A stretch of DNA of 64,000 nucleotides, from the NCBI RefSeq assembly GCF_016918015.1, contig NZ_JAERMK010000005.1, positions 104,761 to 168,760 of the forward strand. Reading direction: 5' to 3'. Shown here in pieces: positions 58,945 to 64,000 of the stretch. Under the pieces are notes generated by a model that had not been told where the DNA came from, ran no database searches, and worked only from the letters and a program-made list of their open reading frames with translations. A program made the translations under genes and the position numbers. The stretch comes from Glycomyces sp. YM15. Lineage in GTDB: Bacteria > Actinomycetota > Actinomycetes > Mycobacteriales > Micromonosporaceae. Each line of letters begins with the position of its first letter. Position 1 is the stretch's first letter.

Positions 58945-60374
58945 CGCCCGACGATAGCGGCGGGCACCGACATCGGGCCTAAGTCTCCCGCGCGCAGGGT
59001 CATCACCGTGATGTCGGCGTCCGCGCCGACCCTGATCGGCGGGCCGTTCGTGCCCGCGCCGTTCGTCACGTACACCTGCGTGTCCCCGTGCCGTTCAAGA
59101 CCGGTCACCTGGCCGCTGCGGATGAGCGACGCGTAGTGGACGGGCCACATCTGCCCGCCGTGGGTGTGCCCGGAGAGCTGAAGGTCCACGCCGTACTCGG
59201 CGGTCCGGTCGATCGCGCTCGGCTGGTGGGCCATGAGGACCACCGGGCGCGCGGGGTCGCGGTCGCCAAGGGCCGCTTCGAAGTCGGGGCCGGTCTCGTC
59301 CGCGATGTGGCGCTGCTCGACGATGAGGTCGTTGACGCCCGCCAGGTCGAAGCCCGCCAGCTCGACGCGCGTGTTCGGGAGGCCGATCATGCCGAGCTCG
59401 GCCACGCGGTCGTACCATTCGTCGGCGCCCACGTAGTGTTCGGCGTTCCCGGCCACGAAGTAGGTCCCGTCGCGTGCCTGGAGTCCCGCGAGCGGGTCGG
59501 TCGCGTCCCGGATCTGGTCGGCCTCGTTGCTGGCGAGGTCGCCGACGAACGCGATGAGGTCGGCCTGGGCCCGGTTGATCTGGTCGACGACGCGCTCGCA
59601 GTAGCCGCGGCCGCGGATCGCCGAGAAGTGGGTGTCGCCGACGACGGCGATCCGGTAGCCGTCGAACTGCCGCGGGAGGCGGGCCAGGGTGACGGTGACC
59701 GGTTTGAGCGGCGGCGTGCGATAGCCCTCGTACAGGCCGTGGCCGACGGTGGCGACGGCGAGTGCGGAAGCGCTGAGTCCGATCGCGCGTGACATCACGC
59801 GACGTCGCGACTGACCGGTGCCATGTGATGTATTACCCGTGCCGGGGGTCGCGGTTTCCTCGACCGTGTCAGTGGCGTGTGACGCATGAACGGTGTCGGC
59901 CTTCGGGTCTCGGTCCGATGCCGCTGGTCTCGGGGTCGACTCGGTCGGCGGCGCCGAGGGCCGGGGCCACAGTCTGAGCTTGATGAGCATCGAGTGGAGG
60001 TGGTGCCAGAAGCCGTCCGCGCGGTCGGCGGCGATCTCGGCTTCGGACTTCCCCCGCCGGGCCCGGCGGATGAGGACGAACCGCAGCGCCTCTCCCACGA
60101 CGAGCAGCCCGAACAGGTACATGAAGATCCCGAACCAGATCCAGCCCGGCCAGCCTACGAGCTCCTGGAACCGCATCGACGCTTCGGAGGGCGCGTACAT
60201 CCGCGCGAGCAGACCGAGCACCGTCAGCACGCCGAGCAGGACCGCGCCGATCGGGCGCCACTTCGAACCCGGCTTCGTCGTGTCGCGGCAGAGCCGCCAC
60301 CACAGGTAGTAGTGCAGGGCGGCGAACCCGACGGTGACGGCGAGGAACCGGACGACGAACCACGCGAAGGCCAT
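58362..60374 (-). CDS. Membrane metallophosphoesterase, apparently frameshifted at its 3' end
   Basis: The recognisable protein is about 460 residues (60374 to near 58990). It has about four membrane helices (FLAVTVGFAALHYYLWW, PGWIWFGIFMYLFGLLVV), a linker, and a calcineurin-like domain: IAVVGDTHFS, LIAFVGDLASN, GNAEHY and LQLSGHTHGGQM give the metal ligands. After ITVMTLRAG homology stops, yet the frame continues open for over 200 codons across the next gene in another frame. A stop, TAG at 58981-58979, lies one frame away just where the domain ends, so a one-base indel near 58995 is likely (sequencing or real). The last ~210 residues should not be believed. Confidence 0.7.
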   Translation of the reverse strand: MAFAWFVVRFLAVTVGFAALHYYLWWRLCRDTTKPGSKWRPIGAVLLGVLTVLGLLARMYAPSEASMRFQELVGWPGWIWFGIFMYLFGLLVVGEALRFVLIRRARRGKSEAEIAADRADGFWHHLHSMLIKLRLWPRPSAPPTESTPRPAASDRDPKADTVHASHATDTVEETATPGTGNTSHGTGQSRRRVMSRAIGLSASALAVATVGHGLYEGYRTPPLKPVTVTLARLPRQFDGYRIAVVGDTHFSAIRGRGYCERVVDQINRAQADLIAFVGDLASNEADQIRDATDPLAGLQARDGTYFVAGNAEHYVGADEWYDRVAELGMIGLPNTRVELAGFDLAGVNDLIVEQRHIADETGPDFEAALGDRDPARPVVLMAHQPSAIDRTAEYGVDLQLSGHTHGGQMWPVHYASLIRSGQVTGLERHGDTQVYVTNGAGTNGPPIRVGADADITVMTLRAGDLGPMSVPAAIVGRWTSSSFPVSGSTRRHGAISHPHSRRPGTEPIRSPCPAWNPATPTAAASACATTSTRWSPPSTPSTARSCSSATPAAARSRTRSPTPDPTGSPGSSMWTPHRSAPAASSTTSCRSSTARSRSRTGTCSRTKTWSTLTTTCARPSAPAPSPRREASPSTSRCSATSAASTCRSPSSAASSAAPWSAPGSSRACRS

Positions 60375-60377
60375 CGG

Positions 60378-61103
60378 CTAGCGCCCGGCCAGGGCGCCGC
60401 CGTTGGACTGGACGATCTGCGCGGTCACGTGCCCGGCTTCGGGCGCGGCGAGCCAGTGGGAGAGGTCGGCGATGTCACCGGGATTGCCGGCCCGGCCGGT
60501 GACGGTCTGGCCGATGAGCCTGGCGCGGCGGGTCTCGGTCATGCGGTCGCCGAAGAACTCGGTGTCCTCGATGTAGCCGGGGGCGATGACGTTCGCCGTG
60601 ATCCGCTTGGGGCCCAGTTCGGCCGCGAGGTCGATCGCGTAGGGGTGGAGGGCGGCCTTGGAGGCGCCGTAGTAGCCGTTGCCGGAGCCGCGGTAGGCGG
60701 CGATGGAGCTGTAGAGGAGGATGCGGCCGTCGTCGTTGAGGTGGGGCTTGAGCGCTTCGACGAGGTGGACGGCGGTCATGACGTTGAGGCGTAGGTTGTC
60801 CAGCCAGGCTCGGGAGGCGGCGGCGAGTCCGTCCCCTGTGGAGGCGGCGATGCCGCCGGCGCAGGCGGCGATCACGTCGACCGAGCCGTAGTGTTCGGCG
60901 GCGAAGGCGGCGACGCGTTCGGCGCCTTCGACGGTGGCGAGGTCGGCGGCCACAAAGGTGGCGCGGGCGCCGATTCCGGCTGCGGCGGAGGCGAGCACGT
61001 CTTCGCGGCGGCCGACGAGGATGACGTTGTCGTCGGTGAACCGGGAGGCCACCGCCAGGCCGATGCCGGTCCCGCCGCCGCTGACTACCACTGTGCGCGT
61101 CAT
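60378..61103 (-). CDS. Short-chain dehydrogenase/reductase
   Basis: A 241-residue SDR. GGGTGIG (residues 9-15) binds NAD(P), and YYGASKAAL supplies the catalytic Tyr and Lys; the catalytic Ser lies in LLYSSIAAYRG. LAAELGPKRITANVIAPGYI follows as usual. Substrate unknown. Its end lies 3 bases before the metallophosphoesterase start, so an operon is likely. The ATG at 61103 is chosen; upstream sequence is unconserved. Confidence 0.9.
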   Translation of the reverse strand: MTRTVVVSGGGTGIGLAVASRFTDDNVILVGRREDVLASAAAGIGARATFVAADLATVEGAERVAAFAAEHYGSVDVIAACAGGIAASTGDGLAAASRAWLDNLRLNVMTAVHLVEALKPHLNDDGRILLYSSIAAYRGSGNGYYGASKAALHPYAIDLAAELGPKRITANVIAPGYIEDTEFFGDRMTETRRARLIGQTVTGRAGNPGDIADLSHWLAAPEAGHVTAQIVQSNGGALAGR

Positions 61104-61300
61104 GATCTGCCTCCTCGTGTTCCTGGTCGCAGCCGCAAGTCTAGAAGCCCGGTACAACGCTGCCGCAGACCAGCCCGCGATCCGCCGCTACGCCTCCGGA
61201 CCCGGTGCCGCCGCCCTTCGCGCGAAAGCGGCCGCCGTCCAGAGACCGGTGGGTTGTCGCCCATGAGATGGCTCCTTGCCGGCGTGGTGCGGCTTCCACA

Positions 61301-61359
61301 TCGATCGGGAACGGCCGCCTGGAGCCGCGCTCGCCGGCTCCGCAGCCGTTCCCGATCGA
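61301..61359 (-). terminator. 15-bp terminator stem
   Basis: TCGATCGGGAACGGC (61301-61315) pairs with its complement at 61345-61359; an inner GGAGCC/GGCTCC pair (61321-61326, 61336-61341) extends it. It ends the VOC/dioxygenase transcript. The gap 61104-61406 is otherwise empty. Confidence 0.75.
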
Positions 61360-61406
61360 CCCGTCGTTCGTTCACCGGAGGACCGGGTTCGCGGATCCGT
61401 TGCGTG

Positions 61407-61856
61407 TCAACGCAGCTCCTGGACGAGGCCGATGATGACGCCGGCGGGGCCGCGGACGTAGCCGTAGCGGACGTAGTCCTCGTACTGGGCGATCTCGCCG
61501 ACGAGTTCGGCGCCATGCGGGCGCAGCGCCGCGAAGGTCTCGTCGACGTCGTCGACGACGAACGCGAGGCGCGGGATGCCCGGGGTGCTCACCGGCTCCC
61601 ACGGCGCCGGCGCGGTGGCCTTGGGGCTGTGGATGACCGACAGTTCGACCTGGCTGTGGCCGTCCGGGGTCCGCAGCATCGCGATGTCCGATCGGAGGCC
61701 TTCCAGCGCGGTGAGCTTGTCCGCCCATTCGCCGCTGACCGACGCCTGGCCGACCAGCTCCATGCCGAGGGTGGTGAAGAAGTCGATGGCGGCCGGGAGG
61801 TCGTCGACGACGATGCCGGTGTGGTCGAGTCGTTTCAGTGCCATGGCTGGTCTCAT
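61407..61856 (-). CDS. VOC/glyoxalase family protein
   Basis: A 149-residue VOC protein: LDHTGIVVDDLPAAIDFFTT, MELVGQASVSGEWADKLTAL, IPRLAFVVDDVDETFAAL and YVRGPAGVIIGLVQ provide the paired beta-alpha units with His/Glu metal ligands, as in lactoylglutathione lyase-like and methylmalonyl-CoA epimerase-like enzymes. ATG 61856 overlaps the stop of the upstream dioxygenase gene (ATGA), so the two are coupled. An alternative start is ATG 61844. Confidence 0.88.
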   Translation of the reverse strand: MRPAMALKRLDHTGIVVDDLPAAIDFFTTLGMELVGQASVSGEWADKLTALEGLRSDIAMLRTPDGHSQVELSVIHSPKATAPAPWEPVSTPGIPRLAFVVDDVDETFAALRPHGAELVGEIAQYEDYVRYGYVRGPAGVIIGLVQELR

Positions 61857-62366
61857 TTCTCTTCGTAGTAGCGGCGGGCGCTGCTGCCGACCCGGTTGAG
61901 GTCGGTGCCGTAGACGTGCAGCGAGATCGCGGTCTCGCTGCCGGTGTTGCGGATGCGGTGGAGGTCGCCGGGCGGGGCGAAGCCGCTGACGTCGCCGGGC
62001 CGGTTGTCGTTCTCGCCGATCGGGTTGAGCCGTTCGTCGAAGATCTTCGTGCTCGATGCCTTGGAGGACGCCGACGACGCACCAGGTGATGTGGTCGTGG
62101 ATCCGCGTGGTCTGGCCGGGCCGCCAGATCACGGCGGTCACGGAGAAGCTGCCGTCGGGTTCGGTGTGCAGGACGTGGCCGGTGGGTCCGTCGGGGGCGC
62201 CGAGTCGCTGTTCGGGCGTGAGGATCTCGGGGCCGGGCAGGATCGGGCGGTGCCCGTCGGCGACGAGTCGGGCCGCTCCGGGCCAGTCGGTGGGGTTGCG
62301 GAGCGCGGCGCGGACCGCGCTGGTGACCCCGGTCAGTGCGGGTGTCGCGGTGATGGTGGCTGTCAT
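61853..62366 (-). pseudogene. Cysteine dioxygenase-like cupin with a frameshift
   Basis: The N-terminal half reads in one frame (MTATITATPALTGVTSAVRA, TGHVLHTEPDGSFSVTAVIW, RIHDHITWCVVGVLQGIEHE), with the HDH metal ligands of the CDO/cupin family. The C-terminal half continues one frame over (TKIFDERLNPIGEND, APPGDLHRIRNTGSETAISL, HVYGTDLNRVG, stop 61855-61853). The shift is at about 62050. A single extra or missing base explains it; it could be sequencing error or a young pseudogene. The intact version would oxidise a thiol such as cysteine. Confidence 0.75.
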
Positions 62367-62440
62367 GGCTCCAGGGTCCCCCGGATCGATTCATAGGTCC
62401 AATGCCAGATCCTGTGGAAACCCATAGATAGCATTGATAC

Positions 62441-63304
62441 ATGCTCGATATCGTGCGGCTTCGGGTCCTCGCGGCGGTGGCCGCCCACGGCTCGGTCACC
62501 AAGGCCGCCAGTCACCTCCACTATGCACAGCCGTCCGTCAGCCATCACCTCGCCCGGCTGGAGGCCGAGACCGGGGCGCGGCTGGTGCAGCGCGTGGGCC
62601 GTGGCATCAGGCTCACCCCTGAGGGCGAGATGCTGGCGCGGCGCGCCATTGAGATTATCGGCCGTGTCGACGCCGCCGAGGCCGAACTCGAGGCGATGGT
62701 CGGTCTGCGGACGGGGCGGGTGCGGGTCGCCGGGTTCCAGTCGGCGCTGAGCACGATCGTCCCCGAGGCGGTGTCGGCGATGCGCGGGGAGCATCCGGGG
62801 ATCCGCGTCGAACTGTTCGAGGCCCACCCCGTGTCGGCGCTCGCGATGCTGCGCGCCGGCGAGGTCGACGCGGCAGTCGTGTTCCGTTACGAGGAGGACC
62901 TGCCCGGGGACGTGCGGGGCGTCCACCTCTTCGATGATTCGATGTTCCTGGTCAGTCTTCGCGAGGGCGACACGCTGCTCGATCACCGCGATTCGGCGTG
63001 GATCGCCGGCTGCGAGCGCTGCCGCGAGGAGCTCCTGGAGGTGTGCGATGCGGCGGGTTTCACGCCCGAGATCGCCTTCACCAGCGACGACATCATCGTC
63101 CAGCAGGCGCTCATCGCGACCGGTCTCGGCGTGACCACCAATCCGGGCCTCGCGCTCCGGACGCACCGCCGTTCCGATGTCGCGGTGACCGAGATCGAGC
63201 GTTCCCGCAGGGTCTACCTCGTCACGTACGGCGAACCGCCGGACCCTCCCGCGACCGCGGCGTTCATCGCGGCGCTGCACGTCGCCGCACGACGGTACCG
63301 GTGA
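62441..63304 (+). CDS. LysR-family transcriptional regulator
   Basis: A 287-residue LysR protein. HTH: VAAHGSVTKAASHLHYAQPS (residues 11-30), then VSHHLARLEAETGARLVQRV; effector domain from ~90, with the GLGVTTNPGLALRTH hinge. It diverges from the frameshifted dioxygenase operon, its probable target, over 74 bases. TAGCAT (62429-62434) lies 6 bases before the ATG, implying a leaderless mRNA. Confidence 0.92.
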   Translation: MLDIVRLRVLAAVAAHGSVTKAASHLHYAQPSVSHHLARLEAETGARLVQRVGRGIRLTPEGEMLARRAIEIIGRVDAAEAELEAMVGLRTGRVRVAGFQSALSTIVPEAVSAMRGEHPGIRVELFEAHPVSALAMLRAGEVDAAVVFRYEEDLPGDVRGVHLFDDSMFLVSLREGDTLLDHRDSAWIAGCERCREELLEVCDAAGFTPEIAFTSDDIIVQQALIATGLGVTTNPGLALRTHRRSDVAVTEIERSRRVYLVTYGEPPDPPATAAFIAALHVAARRYR

Positions 63305-63433
63305 CCGGGCGGCGCCCCCGCCCCTTTCATTGTGTATCACCGCGAGTGCGGAGCGACTGCCACCGGGACCGTGTTCGGCCGTTGACCTGGGGCAGAATCG
63401 TCGGTCTACACGTTCGAGCAGAGGAGTCAGGGA

Positions 63434-64000
63434 ATGCGCGTGCTGCTGGCCTCCCGCGGATCGCGCGGTGACATCGAACCGCTCGCCGGACTCGCCGCCC
63501 GCCTGGTCGCCGAGGACGTCGAGGTGGTGGTCGCCGCCCCGCCGGATCGCGAGTTCACGGAGCTGCTCGACCGCGCCGGCGCACGGCACTTGCCGGTGGA
63601 CGCGCCGATCCGCGCGATGGTCCAGTCCATCGCCAAGGGCACCGGTCCGAGCATGCAGCAGCACATCGGCGAGATCGTGGCCTCGCACGGCCCGGCGTTC
63701 ACCGCTGTGGCCGAATCCGGTTGCGACGCGGTCGTCGCGACTGGGCTGTTCCCGGTCGTCGCCACCGCGCAGGCCGTGGCCGAACGGTACGGCATCCCGT
63801 TCGCCAGTGCCGCTCTCCAGCCGACGACGCTGCCGTCGCACACCCGGCGGCCCTTCCCGATGCCCGGTTGGCCGCTTCCCGAGGGCCTGGGCAACCGCGA
63901 GCTCTGGGAGTGGGACAAGCGGAAGACGCAGGGGGTCTTCGGCGGGCCGGTCAACGCCTTTCGCGAGTCGATCGGATTGCCCTCCACTGAGGACGTGCGT
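63434..64000 (+). CDS. GT1-family glycosyltransferase, cut by the window end
   Basis: 189 codons are present and open to the edge. The N-terminus MRVLLASRGSRGDIEPLAGL, then DREFTELLDRAG and ATGLFPVVATAQAVAERYGI match the 28620 gene product, so this is a paralogue of the same MGT/UGT-like family; the donor-site part lies beyond 64000. GAGGAG is 9 bases before the ATG. The gap 63305-63433 likely holds its promoter. Confidence 0.85.
   Translation, partial: MRVLLASRGSRGDIEPLAGLAARLVAEDVEVVVAAPPDREFTELLDRAGARHLPVDAPIRAMVQSIAKGTGPSMQQHIGEIVASHGPAFTAVAESGCDAVVATGLFPVVATAQAVAERYGIPFASAALQPTTLPSHTRRPFPMPGWPLPEGLGNRELWEWDKRKTQGVFGGPVNAFRESIGLPSTEDVR

Noticed and set aside
58362-58980. Last ~210 residues of the metallophosphoesterase frame as a real domain
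   Set aside because: Ser/Pro/Arg low complexity caused by reading the alpha/beta hydrolase gene out of frame.
59817-59836. Third CATCACATG site as an operator
   Set aside because: It lies inside the metallophosphoesterase coding sequence (encoding GNTSHGT), so a chance match is likely.

Overview
The window is very GC-rich, has leaderless or GTG-started genes and carries family types common in mycelial actinobacteria: a DUF574-type SAM methyltransferase, GPP34, a Tat-exported GH74 enzyme with CebR-like operators, and FdhF/FdhD. A soil actinomycete is very likely; a Glycomycetaceae-like genus is only a guess. The first ~100 bases are almost pure G/C runs and look like a contig-end artefact.

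Layout. (1) 127-1773: an LPXTG-anchored surface protein. (2) 1975-7495: an accessory block of unrecognised genes. Three of them (3390, 5727, 6485) are paralogues sharing an EA-x2-R-x3-GE-x2-L core; the block is punctuated by perfect hairpins. (3) 7661-22973: a defence island. Leftward run an EVE-like/CBS/HEPN protein, a DISARM-type SNF2 helicase and a large adenine methyltransferase (DrmD/DrmMI-like). Rightward run a Dam-type methylase, a HerA-like ATPase and a NurA-like nuclease. The two arms diverge from one short promoter region with a 7-bp dyad. A DEDD exonuclease with TerB-like and BRCT parts closes the block. I see no drmA, drmB or drmC, so this is either a variant or an undescribed composite system. 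(4) 23097-26488: formate-dehydrogenase-like FdhF and FdhD. (5) 26740-35861: mixed metabolism (glycosyltransferase, lipid kinase, S66 peptidase), a long imperfect palindrome, and a deletion scar joining an ECF sigma fragment to an oxidoreductase fragment. (6) 35865-40428 and 51700-53010: secreted plant-polysaccharide enzymes (GH3, GH74, CE1-CBM2) preceded by TGGGAGCGCT-type boxes resembling CebR operators. (7) 40652-50377: housekeeping and membrane genes, a MarR regulator with a perfect 24-bp palindrome in its own promoter, and a DUF574 methyltransferase. (8) 50799-64000: small enzymes, CGNR and LysR regulators, two frameshifted genes, a structured RNA/terminator candidate, and the start of a second glycosyltransferase.

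How the parts work together. The defence island combines modification (two adenine methylases), DNA translocation (SNF2, HerA), nuclease activity (NurA, DEDD) and a possible sensor-RNase (EVE-CBS-HEPN). The GH3, GH74 and CE1 genes probably form a cellulose/hemicellulose regulon. Several genes, mostly regulators and defence genes, have a -10 hexamer 6-7 nt before the start codon, implying leaderless mRNAs. No rRNA, tRNA, CRISPR array or intact insertion sequence was seen.
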